Assembly (NCBI GenBank): GCA_010094045.1
Contig: ML986599.1
Span: 56,787 to 120,786 of the forward strand
Reading direction: 5' to 3'
DNA length: 64,000 nucleotides
Origin: Lojkania enalia
Lineage: Eukaryota > Ascomycota > Dothideomycetes > Pleosporales
A program made the translations under genes and the position numbers. The notes beneath the pieces were generated by a model. The model worked only from the letters and a program-made list of their open reading frames with translations. It ran no database searches and was not told where the DNA came from. Of the stretch, positions 46,432 through 58,884 are shown one piece after another. Position 1 is the first letter of the stretch. The number at the start of each line of letters is the position of its first letter.

Positions 46432-49400
46432 CTTGTCTAGGGATACTCCTGAGTAGGGTTGGACTCGATTCCCTTCAACTATTTTCGATGGCGAAACATG
46501 AAACCTGAAGTCTCTCTCTTTAGAACGTCAACGATAGGTACTGTTGAGTCCCTTTGCCCACAGTTCAAACGTTGGCTCCGGCTTCGAAAAGCTCAACACA
46601 TTTAGGGAGATGCTAGTTCGCTCATGAGTCTCAACATCCCTTAAACATTACACCAAGACAGGCGAGAACATCTTAGCAATAGCTAGGATTTCAGGATATG
46701 ACCTCACTTAGAATAAATAATATATTAACAAACTAGTATCCTTCACGTCATTTAGCATCACCTAAGGATACAGCAAGCCTCCTTCTAAACGAAAATTTCA
46801 GAGACTATATTCATCATGTCTGAATAATAGCGTAAACGCTTTCCAATTAGAATTACTCTATTAGATTTATTTATCTCATCTTTTATACTAAATCAGCATA
46901 ATGCAGAGGACAAAGTACAGATCCTATTAATGCTTTCCTATGTTATACTCCAGAAAATCTACATAATATTATTACATTTAGCTTTCACATTTCGATCGTC
47001 TAATGTCACTATACAATGTGCAAGATCAATATTCATTCAATAGTTCGTCGTCCTATCTTCCTTCCTTATGGCGGGCTAGTACAGCTCCTCTGTTAAGTAA
47101 ATGAATTCATGCATATGCCTCGCAAGGCAAGCTCATAGAGACAAGATATTACCTCTATATATTGGGCTCTTTATCATGTTTTAAATTTTTTAAAAAAAAA
47201 TTATTTTTTTTTTCTCAATTAGTACTACAGGACTTCCTACTAACGGAACAAGAGAAGAATGCATGCTGATTCTTGAGAGACGCAAACAGTTTGATCTACT
47301 GAGGGAGCGATATCATCTCTTCTTTCAGGATTGCGTCGAACCGATTCCCCGTTCATTTGCACTTTCGAAGGCAGTGGGCTAAGCAAGGGCATATGTAAGA
47401 GCAGATGAGTGAGGGCACGGAAGGAGACTGTGGCACGAATGCTGAACACTGTAGTTTTGTCAACTGTACGATTCAAAATTGCTAGATACCGTCTAAGGCC
47501 TGACAATGACCCTGAATTAATTGTCGCAATAGCAATTACGCAAATGCTAGAGAAAAGGACTCAGAACTGTCAACCTCATGGTAGAAATAGTTGTGACCTC
47601 CGTTTATGAAATGTTATCCGATCCAAATATAATATACACCAACGCCGATTCCAGACCATATTCACAGTATGTTCTCAGCCCTACGCCCTAGTAACACCAA
47701 CCGGAGCTAAAGTTACACAAAGCTGCACGAGCACCCTTTGCCAGCCAGCCTCAATGTTACACAACCGCAGATTTAGTATGCATACTCCCTAAACCGCCAG
47801 AAGTACTAAAAACTCTATTCCCTCTCTACCGTTCATTCTCGATCTCATTCATCCACCATTTCCTCACATGGAGTGTCGATAATGGCGAGGGAGGAAGAAG
47901 GACATCGTGTCCTCCTTGAAAATCTTGAGCACATCTGTAAAGTCAAATTTTGCCGTCGACGCATTGGTCGACGTTATGCTCATGGATATAGGTACCTATA
48001 TATGAGGCAAAAGAGTCAGCGAAGACCTGTTAAGACGCTCCGATATGGCAAGAGGGTCAAAGCGCTGATAGAAACCTAGTAGGCAAAGGCGGGGTTCATT
48101 TAAGAGCATTAAATTGAGCTCTAAAAACCCCGGAAGCCATTGCTCGTGCATTTTCATACTACCTACGACTGGCATATGATGTGTGGTGAGCAGAGGATGG
48201 GCGTTGAGGGCATATGAGCGGGATATGGGGTAGGCTATCGTTTCAGTACTGAAGCTGGACATACGCCTTTCACGCGATCTTTGGTAGCGTATGAGAATGA
48301 AGGACGAAGGGGATGCTATATGCTGTCCCAAGAACTCTTGTCATTCATAAATTTTTCAGGCTAGACGTCATCATGCAGGTCCCTTTACCAACCGTCTTGA
48401 CTTGCTCTGTTAAGGTTTTGGGCCTATATTGGGCAATGAATGAGGATATTCCGTAACAGTGCGAGAACTCGGGGATTTGTACGTCGATCGAATATTTGGG
48501 AGGCATGTGAACTAGTAGAAAGTGAATACTTGAAAGGAAGCTTGTATAACCAATAATAGCTTAGAGAAATACGCTGCGGAGCTTGGGAGCGCATGAATAG
48601 ACTAGCGAATGTAGATGGAGGACTTGGAACATTGACTCTATGTGCGATATTCCATAGTCTTACCTTGTTATTTCATGTCAATGTAGTTGTCCTTTTCCGC
48701 CTGTTCTTTGTCGTACCGACATCCGCATAATTAAATTTTATCAAGTCGCTGTCCTTCACCCACTAGTGTATGTGACGGTTTTACAAGTATACATAGAGCT
48801 ACGGCATGAAATTGCCACTAGGCTTGAAGCATCGATGCTATATTTGTTCACCAATAACTCAGGGCCGGTTAGGAATAAGTACTGACGTAGTAACAGTGCT
48901 TGTTCATCACTACGCAACTGCTGAGAACGACTAGCCGAAATATCTTTGAGCTTAGATCAAAACCAAGCGTGCCTCAAAAACCCCCGTCCGGATCAACAAG
49001 AAAGCTTTAAACAGGGTCTTTGTCCTCCAAAACTCCACATGTGAGAAGTCGTCAGTATAGGCATAGTGCAATAAGGGCTCGTTTGTTCGGAAAGCCATAT
49101 TTAATAGGCCAAAGATTGGCGTCTTGACTAGACTTAATTGCTGAGTAATGAGGAGTGAATCATTCTAATGCCGGAGATTACTAATAAGAGCTATTTTTCA
49201 TGCGCATAGTTCTCCCCAAATACATTTCTACTCGACGACGATACATTGGAAGGAATACTATGCGACCACGGACCTCTAACAACATTGTACTATTTAACAG
49301 TTAAGACTTATACGCGTGGCGTAGCTGATAGTCTGTTCGGAATAGTTGCAAGAATTCTTCGGTGTCAGAGTCGACTCCTTGCTAGCCCATTGCTCACTAA

Positions 49401-49983
49401 GTCAAATATAAGGTGCCAAGTTTGCACCTAAATCAATATCGCCCGCAATCCGATATTTGAAACTGACTCACCCGCCATATAGAAGAATTTTCAGACAACT
49501 GCGGCACTATAGGACAGAATCTTAAGGGTGCTAGATACTGCCTAGTTAGGTTGTTCAGTTACAGGGATTAGGCTCGGCTGCGCTACGGAGAATTCAAGTA
49601 GCAACCTTTTAATACAGCGTTGCCAAAGATCATTTCGCCTAGTAATGTCTCTTGTTTCGACTAGCAACACTTAAACTATCAAATTATACTCTCTGACTAC
49701 TCAGAGAATTGATAGATTTTTTCCAGTCGTAAAGAGAACACAATGTGAACATCTAGGTGGACCATGTCGCTATGGGACCCGGACGTCTCGATACCCCTCA
49801 CCACACCTCATCAGGGACAATATTAGGCTATGACGTCGCTAATAATTCACATTTCCGACGACTTATTCCGCCGCAATTGCTTTCATAACTTCCTGGAATT
49901 GCTGTTCGGATATTTCAAGTGTTTCGCTACTAGTAATTATCCTTCTAGCACTCCTCGACATAAGATCGTGCCGTTGCATCACC
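46432..49983. other. Long gene-poor, partly AT-rich region
   Basis: There is no supported gene in 3.5 kb. From about 46680 to 47220 the DNA is very AT-rich and ends in an A9/T10 block, resembling RIP-worn sequence. Short frames (47873-48079 plus, 47996-48331 minus) lack any family resemblance. Confidence 0.5.
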
Positions 49984-50308
49984 ATGGGCAGCGGACAATC
50001 TAGCATAGAAACCGTATCAGAGAAGAGCGGTGGCAAGCCGTCAACCGGAGGTGGCAATAACACGAACTGCAGGAATTGCAAGGGATGTCGGAATTGCTCG
50101 AATTGCACTAGTACGCTTCTGCTTCCCTTGGACATATTGTCACTGCTGCTCGATTTCCTATTTGTGCGTTTCGAGAATAATATTAGAAATAATATTGACT
50201 GATGCATTTGTAGATTGTACGGATTGTGATAATTGTTCGAACTGTGCCAATTGCATAGAGTGTACGAATTGCTCGAACTGTACGAACTGTTACAAGTGCG
50301 TGTCCTGA
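49984..50308 (+). CDS. Cysteine-ladder miniprotein with N-myristoylation-like start
   Basis: Exons 49984-50110 and 50214-50308, joined by a 103-nt intron (GTACGC...CTGAT...TTTGTAG), give 73 aa. The protein starts MGSGQSS, which fits the N-myristoylation consensus (Gly2, Ser6). A Ser/Gly-rich spacer follows. Then cysteine occurs at every third residue without a break from C29 to C71: 15 triplets of mostly Asn-Cys-X (NCRNCKGCRNCSNCT... NCSNCTNCYKC). The splice keeps the three-residue register exactly, which strongly supports the intron. At DNA level this is an imperfect 9-bp tandem repeat. I know no characterised domain with this period. A membrane-anchored metal-binding, palmitoylated or beta-solenoid protein is possible. 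A further exon may continue the ladder (50343-50412). Confidence 0.7.
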
Positions 50309-50412
50309 TGGTAGGAAACAGAAGATGGTGTGCTGATTGAAGCAGTTGCACTAATTGCACTAATTGTAGTGGGTTAAAGAATAAGAGGAATTCTAGTAAT
50401 GAGCATGAATAA

Positions 50413-50817
50413 AGATGGGATTATTAACACTGTGAATAGCATAGTGAATTGTCACGTCAGAGTTGCTATTTCCTGTTCCTATGCTATGAAGTATAATATT
50501 TCAATGATGCCAGGGGTTGGGCATTGTTCAGATGTTAGATAAAGTGCTGTCAATGCCCCGTGTAGTATCACTATCATTCCTACAGCGCAAAACACGCACC
50601 AAGGCTTCTATGTGCCCCATGCTTCTTTCACGTCAACTCAGGCATGTCCCCCAAATAGGGCCTATAGATCTCCTGACTTCCACAACAACTTTAGGAGGGC
50701 GTGTTGGGAGCAAAAACTTTTCTTCTGCCGCCTCCCTCTTTTCTCCCTCGAACTCCGCCTCCCACTCAAACCACAACCTACATTCGCCACTCCGCCGCGT
50801 GAAAACTTCTTTTCGAA
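50413..50817. other. Intergenic region
   Basis: No gene recognised. C/T-rich sequence from about 50690 probably belonged to the promoter of the decayed gene that follows. Confidence 0.4.
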
Positions 50818-51805
50818 ATGGAGGCTGAGTGTCAGAGTTTCCTTGATCAGATGCTGCCAAAGCAGCTCAGGCTTGTCGAGTCCTCGAGCACGGAACGGTC
50901 CGGCAAGACCCCCCCTCCCACTTCAGCACCTCTAACCCATTTTGAGGTTAAAAAGTAGAACCCGAAGACGCCCCTGCCGACCCAGCTTCTCCTTCGGCCG
51001 CTTCTGCAGAAGTTATTGGCTTCGTCAGCATTAATGGTAGATAGAGTGATACATCTTCACCACAAGAGGCATTTCTCAACCCCGATGAGGCCCCCCAATC
51101 CTCCCGTCCGCCTGGGATTCTCACCGAAGCGTTCTGGACCGAGTATGAGAGGGAGTTGGAGGGAAAGGGGAGACAAGAAAGAGTGATCCCAATCAGAGAG
51201 CCTTGGGGCTCTCATATCTACAGGATTGGAGGGGGGATAGGAAGAGGAGAAGAAAAGGTAAAGGAACCGGCTGGCGCAAAAGGCTCCGCGCAGTTTGAGC
51301 TAAAGGGACACCACATCGAAGAAAAAAAAGCCTGAATTCGGGAATTTTGCCTCCAGAACGTCTTCGAGTGGGAGGACTGCCGAGCCGAACTAATATATGC
51401 TGGTTTGGATATTGGCGACTTCGACTGATACGCCATCAAGGAGGGGGGTTACAACGTTCATGTCGACGGCCGCCCGAACAAGGGCTTCACCTACCTCCAC
51501 TCCGGCTAGAACCTAGCGAAAGGCTTTAAGATTTGCATCTCCGCTGCCGAGAAGTACCAGAAGTGACGTACTAACGCGCTCACCAGGAACCGTCCGAGCA
51601 GAAGGCCGCTTGAAAAGTCATGTTCATCGAGCACGAGCCGTACGGCAGGCAAGGGGAAGCGGCGCGCTGGGCAGTACAGCTTCTCAGTATGAGGACCATG
51701 GCTAAGGGCCTTGAGGACAGGAGGCGGGTAGCTGAGGATTTCGAGTTTGTGTGTGGGTTCGTGACGGAGATCTGGGTTTTCCAAGAGAAGAAATTCAAGG
51801 CGTAG
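50818..51805 (+). pseudogene. Decayed gene of unknown family
   Basis: From ATG 50818 a frame reads MEAECQSFLDQMLPKQ and SSSTERSGKTPPPTSAP, then shifts near an A-run at about 50954. The next frame reads EPEDAPADPASPSAAS, ILTEAFWTEYERELEGKG, EWEDCRAELIYAGLDIGD, EGGYNVHVDGRPNKG and NLAKGFKICISAAEKYQK. Several single stops interrupt it, mostly where Trp or Gln is plausible. A third frame ends in FIEHEPYGRQGEAARW and EDFEFVCGFVTEIWVF at 51805. The pieces are clearly protein-like and ordered, so this was one gene. I cannot name it. Confidence 0.6.
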
Positions 51806-51987
51806 CAGTAAAAGTGTTTCTTGTTTCAAGAATGGATGAAAATTGTATTAGGATAGTACAATGTTTGATACTCAGTCGAAATGACAATATATTACTTTGC
51901 TCTTAATATATACTGAAAGAAGCTTGGTAGCTTCATAGAATGTCGTAGAACGTGAATGAGATCTATGTTATAGCTATTCATGCCAAT

Positions 51988-54219
51988 TTAGTCTTCCTCA
52001 TCTTCTCTCCGCCTTTGCATATTCAGCTCCTGCAGCACCACTCTCCCTCCAGCCAGAACTTCCAATGTCCGGCTCTTATTATCATGGTCCCTAGTTTCAG
52101 GTACCATGAAATATGTCGTAGCGGCACCAGCAATCATAAACGCGCTCATAACTTGAAGAACATGGCCAAAGTTTTCCTTTTCCCAGTCGGATTCATCCTT
52201 TCCATGTCCCTTGAATGCAAACGCGAGGAAGATCTGTACGATCCAGGAACCTAGCTTTCCGGCAGCGGCGGCAATTCCATGAGACGTACAACGGTAACGG
52301 GTTGGAAAAATCTCAGCGGGGATCTTAAAAGAGTTAGTTGAACGCCAGATGAAAGGCTTAAAATCTAGAGAAGAATGCAATTGAATCATATTTAGATATG
52401 AAACGTAAGGATGTTCTCTTGTCGAAAATAAGAGCAGGGGGAGCTTACAATAAATGTGGTTACGTTAGGGCCAAGATTGAACGCAATATGGCATAAAACA
52501 TATAAAACGATAAGGCCCGAACGACTGCTGTCAAGAAGAGCGGTCCATGCACTCCCTGTAACAATGAAGAGGACGAATAAGACAAGGAAGCCCCAGAACT
52601 GAATGTCCTTTGGTGAAGCATATTTTATAACCTTAATCATAGCAGCACCCCCAATGATAGTGCCAACCGAGACCATGATAAGTGTATTCAAGCTGTTGTC
52701 TTTGAGCGACTGAAAGACGTTTGCTCTTGGCTCATTTGGATCATTCCAGATATGACGGACAATCTCTGGAGATGAGAGGCCTAAGCCGTAAAAGGCAAAG
52801 TCAAGGAAGAGCCATGAAAGCGATGTGCCGAGGAGGTAGATCCAGTTCTTCTCCTTGATGAAGAAGTGCTTGGCATCTGACCATGAGGCGAGAGGAGGAA
52901 CAAAGTTAGGATCGCCGGGAGGGAATTGAACGGGTTCCGCAGCATGACCGTGATCTTCACTTCTTCTATGCTCACTTTCACCATCGCTTTCGATTACCTC
53001 ATCTGGCGCGATTTCAGAGTCGCTACTCGACCGGCGAGACGGCCGCGGAGGTACAGGAGAGACGGGTGACTTTGGAAGAGGCGAATTCGGAGCCGGAGTA
53101 TTCAGCATAGTCATCTCACCGCCCTCAGTGTCAAGCTCTGGAGCATCAAAATAGTCTCTGGTATCTTCGAAAGAGTCTTGGACATTACGAAGGACATCGA
53201 GCTTATATCGAGGACTTTCGGGAATGGTAAACCGGAAAGCAAGCGCAAGAACAGCGGGAACGATTCCTATGCCTACAACCAGCCTCCATAGACGGTCAAT
53301 CGCCCGGAAACAGGCAGGGTCCTCAATGGGACATGATCTTGCTGTATTGGTAATCTGAGATTTGAAGCCCTCAACAGCGGCGAGTGACAGGACGTTGGCG
53401 AGAAGCTGGCCGAGAGGCTGGGCGAAGAAGACCCAGGATATCATTCTAGCTCGGAATCTGCGGGGTGCAAATTCTGCCGTGATTACAGCAGATAGGGGAT
53501 CTAAGAGCACGGTCAGCAGGGGTCACTTGGGGAAAGGCTGTGGGTAAAATCGAAGTTCAGCGTCTCTTACAGCCCATTCATCAAATGAAATGGTGATAGT
53601 CAATACTCACAGTCTGCTCCAATACCAATGCCCATAATAGCTCTCCAGGTAATTAGCCATCCGCCCACAGCCATGCTGTTCTTCTCGCCGTTGGAGCTCA
53701 TTATCATGAGCATCGTTCCAACGATAACAATGACGAGTTCCAAGCCATACATCTTTCTCCTTCCGAGAACATCTGCTGCAAATCCAAAAATGATTTGTCC
53801 CAACATGGTACCGGCCAGAGTTGCACACATCATGCCAGTCTTGATACCCTGGGGCACTTCTGGAACGCCGTCTTTGTCTTTATTCTCGGGCCAATAGACA
53901 TAACCAAGCATGGGAGTGACGACATTAAGAGCAAATAGTCCAAATGCGTCCGTAAGGAAGCCTATTCCGGCAACTACGACGACCCAGACTTGGAAGGGCG
54001 CCTGGTCGATGGTCTGGAGCGCCCATTTCCGCCGCCTATGAACCTACGGGACTCAGAATGGGGAGCGGATAGGGGTTGACGAAGAAGATTATGAAATTAC
54101 TGCGATTCAAAGTATATGAGGTCATCACATACCGGAATACCCTCATCGCCTCGAGTCAAGTCCTGCACACCGAGGTGATGGCCCCTCATTGGGCGGTTGA
54201 GCCACCTACGGAGCCCCAT
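51988..54219 (-). CDS. PHO84-type inorganic phosphate:H+ symporter (MFS)
   Basis: Exons 54219-54133, 54043-53611, 53500-52449 and 52323-51988 (introns of 89, 110 and 125 nt) give 635 aa. Family signatures appear in order: AGIGFLTDAFGLFALNVVTPML in segment 1, FGFAADVLGRRKMYG, and GIGIGADYPLSAVITAEF, the phosphate-transporter GxGxGxDYPLS motif rebuilt across the second intron. FRFTIPESPRY, IYLLGTSLSWLFLDFAFYGLGL and IPAEIFPTRYRCTSHGIAAAAGKLG follow. The central cytoplasmic loop (about 300-370) is long and Ser/Pro/acidic, a likely regulatory phosphorylation region. It takes up phosphate at the plasma membrane. A related role for glycerophospho-compounds cannot be excluded. No damage is visible. 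Confidence 0.93.
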
Positions 54220-55349
54220 CTCTTAAATTAAAAGTCGGACCCAGGGAAAGAGGAATGTGAGCAGCAAAGAAATCAAAATCAACAGAACGAGTTACCAAAT
54301 TCAAAACACTGGATATGGAAGTGTTTGCCTGTGGTCTACATTCGATCCAACAGCGAAGTCATGGTTCATATGGTGCAGGGCCGTACTGTATCAGCCACCA
54401 CAAGAGAGGGACAAGTCAGGAGAGAGGGCCACGCCACGGACCGCAGTCCCCGGGGGGGGGGGCGCCAAATACGAGGAACGCGCCGGTGAGCAATATCTGG
54501 CATGGTGCCACAGCAACTCGTGTGCGATGCAGAGAACAGTGGGTGGAGAGCAGCGGCCGGCGGTTAGGACGCCTCATGGCCCCGTTTGAGATGAGTCCTA
54601 AATACCCGGTGACTGGAAGCGATGGGAGTGCATGAACCTCCATACGGCCAAATGTAAAGAAGTGGGATGTGTTCTAAAGAGGCAATGATCTCGCAAACAT
54701 CGAGTGAGCGATGTCCGGGCTGTTAACAGCGAGAGATCTGGACATCGTAGATTGATTAGGAGGCAGAAGTGCCGAGGTTGCGTAGCGGAATAGTTCGTAT
54801 AGAAGAACGCATACACTATTGATGTCCGTGGCTCAGATTTCGAATGGAGAGTGTTGGTGATGCACGTGCAGATTCTCGAGATGTGATTGAGCGCCATTAA
54901 GCGGCGCACCGCCTCATATGGACTTGCGAACGCCCCCTAAGTCAACGCCACGACCGGCAACACGACTAGCAATGGGACTATAGGCGGCTGCACACGTTTG
55001 CAGTACAGTACGTGCAGGCGCTCCCCCACAGAACGCTCTGCCCACGGGATGCCAATCCGAGGGCCTGTCCGCGCAACCGCTGCGCTGGTACATAGGGCGT
55101 CTGACAGGGTGTCGAAGCCAATTCTCCAAACGACGCACTCAGCCCCTCGACTCGTGTCCGCCCTGATATTGGGAGCCATACACCCATGGCCCTGGCGGAG
55201 GGGCTCAGCAACATCCTCCCTTAACAACTCGCTTGTCGGGAGCCTGCTCGTGCGACACTCCAGCAGCTCATCTACAACCCCCAAGTGCATGATCTGGAGT
55301 TACCTTCCTCCTTTGCTGCGCTCAAGCGCGGCCGTGAGTGCCATCAGAC
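54220..55349. other. Divergent promoter region
   Basis: This lies between the starts of the phosphate transporter (minus) and the 55350 gene (plus). A G10 run occurs at about 54453. Overlapping frames at 54914-55290 minus have no recognisable family. Confidence 0.5.
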
Positions 55350-57580
55350 ATGTCGTTTGGACTGAGCCCTTCAGACATCATCAAGGTCGTTGAGATCTCC
55401 ACCCGCATCTATGTTGCCTTCAAAGGTACGTCCCCGTCTAGCACAGACCCGAGTGCGGCCTCGCTGAGAATGTCACAGATGCAAACGACAACTCGGAAGC
55501 CCAGGTCGAAGCCCTAGTCCGGGAATTCTCCGCCTTTCATCACTGTCTTGTGGAGCTCGAGGAGTTGATGAAAGAATGGGGCAAGCCCTTGCCTTTTGTG
55601 TCTCTCGATTTCAAGGATACCCTAAGGAAATGCGAGAAGACGCTCAAGCCTTACGCTAACCACCTAGTTGACAACAAGAAGACGACAGCGAAGAAAATCG
55701 GCTATGTCATTAGGTACATCGGGAAAGAGAAGGAAATCGATGGACTCAGAAAGCAGATCACGGGCCACTACCAGGCTCTCCAGATGTGCATCAGCTTCCT
55801 TCAACTGTGAGCGCTCGCTACATCCCGCCAATAGTTCGAACTACTAACATGCTATAGACGGCTCCACCTAGAAGCCACAAAGCAAACACAGCGCCTCCTC
55901 GACTCGGCGCCGTTCCGCACAATGAGTCTTGGCGGCCAAATGTACTCCAGCAACGCTTTTGCAAGCAGCTCTCGAGCAACCCACAACGCCCTGCCTGCAC
56001 CATCTGAAGCAGACCAGCTTTATAAAGACTGGATTATATTCAATCGCTGGTTGAAGAGCGAGGACGAGAGGATTGCGCTGGAAGCCGGACGACCACTATC
56101 ATTTGGCAGCGCCCCACCTGTCGCGCCCAGTGGAAATGTTGAAACCGCAGCAGTGATAAACCATCTTCGAAGAGAGCTTGAAGATGCCATTATGATCGAA
56201 GACAACAAAGCTAAGAGGATAGCGATGGAGAAAAGGGCTAACCTCGCACCAAGCGATGCAATACGGCAAGAAGTGCGGAGCATGCCCCCTGTTCCATCCC
56301 GAACATACACCCTCGATACCGACTTCTCTGGGTTTAGCAACCCTTCTATGGCCGACTCGGCAGCAACGATTCGCCCAAACCCCACTATTAGCCCTTCGGT
56401 GTCCCCGACTAGCAGTCCCCAGATCCAGCAGGGTGATTTTGGCTCCGTAGAGTGGGGTAACCTGTCATCATCCCCTCACCGTACATCATCCGTCTCTACC
56501 AATCGTAGCAGCTTCTCCACAAGTGGCGAGTCTCGTGTAAGCGTGTCGGGAACCAGCACCGTTGGCACCACACCGGAAGACCATCCTCTCCGACCCAAGG
56601 TTTCGGCCACAAGCCTTAGAACTATCGCACTGGGGCAAGGTGCTCTCGATTGGAATAAGCTTTGTCGGAAAGTGGATGTTGAGCGCACATCAAGCAAAGG
56701 GGTGGAACACAGGGAATGTGATGTGCACTGGCGATACAGAGAAGACCACGGCTTGAGTGTCCGATCGGTATACCGCGATGATAAGGATAAGATCCGAGTC
56801 TGGACCATCCAGAATTTCCCAGCGACCGGCCCTTCAATACCCCTAACGACAAGCCTTTCAGAGGTCGATATCTCAATGGACTTTCCGCGCAAGTCCTTTG
56901 GCAAGTTAGAGAAGGGATACGCCGATATCAAATACCTATTCACTGATCGAAGATCAGCATCAAAACTTCAGACGCTCCTTTATACTAATAACGGACAGGA
57001 TGCAGCAGAACTCCTCTTCGACCGCCAAGTCCATAGCATATCGTCAGACAAGAACAAGCCCGAGTGCCGCAACAAGAACGTGCGGTTATGGAGACGTAGC
57101 GAGTGGCATGAAGGGCCAAACGGTATGACTGAAGTCGACGTCCTAGTCATACTTTTCTACACTAGTGCCCTTTCCGAAGACCGCGCACATTGGGTCGAGG
57201 AACCGCACTACATATTCCAATGGCTGGAAGACTCGGTATACAAGAAATCATCCGACAAACTCGAGCTCATCTTTTCAAAAGAGCCCGGAAAATGGACAAA
57301 AGATAAGCTCTTCAAGCGACATAGATCATCCAAAGACGCCGCCGATCCCGAAAGCCCGACGACGCTAACGATCAGGAGAACCAGCACAATGAACTCCACC
57401 CGGTCATCGGTGTCAGTGAGGAGCGGGAAATCGGATATTTTTGCTGGCCCGAGTCGGGTTGGTAATCTGAATCGTTTCGGGTATTCGGAATTGGAGATCA
57501 AATTTCAGAACAAGCAAGATAGAAAGGAGTTTTTGGGGATTTGGAAACAGTATGTCAAGCCCTTGGGTTACGTTGAATGA
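55350..57580 (+). CDS. Large hypothetical protein, 708 aa, HeLo-like N-terminus possible
   Basis: Exons 55350-55425, 55479-55806 and 55858-57580, with 53- and 51-nt introns (GTACGT...CACAG and GTGAGC...TATAG), keep the frame open throughout. The N-terminal ~160 residues (MSFGLSPSDIIKVVEISTRI, then LVREFSAFHHCLVELEEL) form a helical domain of the sort that opens many fungal NLR-like and signalling proteins (HeLo-like). That assignment is by general resemblance only. The middle is Ser/Thr/Pro-rich and disordered (SPTSSPQIQQ, SVSTNRSSFSTSGES). The C-terminal ~300 residues form a folded, basic/aromatic domain (RVWTIQNFPATG, ELEIKFQNKQDRKEFLGIW). No catalytic motif is recognised. Confidence 0.78.
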
Positions 57581-58884
57581 TTGTATTATTACTGGGTTTA
57601 GTTTGATATACCCATGTTGGAAATGGATCGGATAGTTTTTTAGACTGATTACTGCACATCAAGGCTCTGACTATCTCGTCCTTGTGCTATATTATGCCGT
57701 GATTATTTATTTTATGCGGCATTATAGACGATACAATTTGATGGAAGACTAGCTACCATTTCATTGACTTTGGACTATCTGCACACGCGTCCTCATGTTT
57801 TATACGCCTTCTTTCACACTTTTTACATCCGATCTTAAGCCCCAACATCTACTAAACTATTGTACTAGCATTGCTAAGGAACATGGTCCAATCTGCTTCA
57901 CGGTTGTTTACTTTAACTTACCGGGTACGGACGCGCTAGCGCACAGACCCTGTCTACAGATCCATGAAGGTTTAGTTCCCTTCCCTTCGTTTTTCTCTTC
58001 CACTAGTCGTCCTGTGACCTCGAAAACAGAAGAACGATTATGAAAAGGTGTATTTTTTTTTTTTTTTTTTTTTTGGTGCAAATCGTGCTACGACAAGTAG
58101 TCCGGATCTATGCCGGCTTCTAGGCCGACCGATGGTAAATCTCGAGAGTCGAAGATCATGGAATTCATTCCGTCGCGTCGTCGTAGAAGAACTTTTAATT
58201 GTGAGATTGTTCTTGGTAATGTGCGATACATTTTTCTCTCGTACAACTTATGTTTGTAGCGTGATTATAGATCTGTGTTAAACGAGAGGGAACCTTCACA
58301 GGAGCTGATAAATAAAAACATGCCCATGTGGATCGATCACGTTCGATATCCCGGGATCATGTTGTATTGCTGTGGACTTGCCTTCACTACCACTCATATG
58401 TCACAGGGCACGCGCCGCACCCGTGGCAAGCCCTGGGGTATGAAGACCTTCCCTCTGCCACCCTTTACACTTCTTCTCAAGGAATGGTCAATGAAATAAT
58501 AAAAGAAGTTACAGATACCCATACAAACGACAATCAAAAGTTTTCCTCATACCGGTTCTCCATGGTATGAGCGCCATGTGGTCACGCATGGAAAGATTGG
58601 ACATTGAAGATTGAGGGTCGCGGGGCCTATCTCTTTGCTCGGCCGCATGCCGTATAGTTGGCATGTTGGTGTAGTGTAGGGGCAATATACTCTTTGTTAT
58701 ATGTGATATGGGCTTGGGTAAGGTAGAACAATGCTGCCACTAGTGTTTACACGCGTTACGGCATAACCAATGTCACTTTTTCAGGCATCAACCTTGCCAT
58801 GGAGAATTATTATTAGCATCGATTACACTGTATTACGTCCAGAATTACGATACGCCAGTTGCCAATAATTCGGTATCAGTACCG
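57581..58884. other. Intergenic region with a 22-T run
   Basis: No gene is supported. A poly-T tract lies at 58053-58074. Short frames at 58275-58570 are unconvincing. Confidence 0.5.

Noticed and set aside
49863..50360. 165-codon minus-strand frame rich in Ser, Leu and Asn
   Set aside because: It is the reverse complement of the 9-bp cysteine-ladder repeat. The plus strand has the better start, splice sites and repeat logic.
54914..55290. Overlapping minus-strand frames in the divergent promoter region
   Set aside because: The frames shadow each other and no conserved motif was seen.
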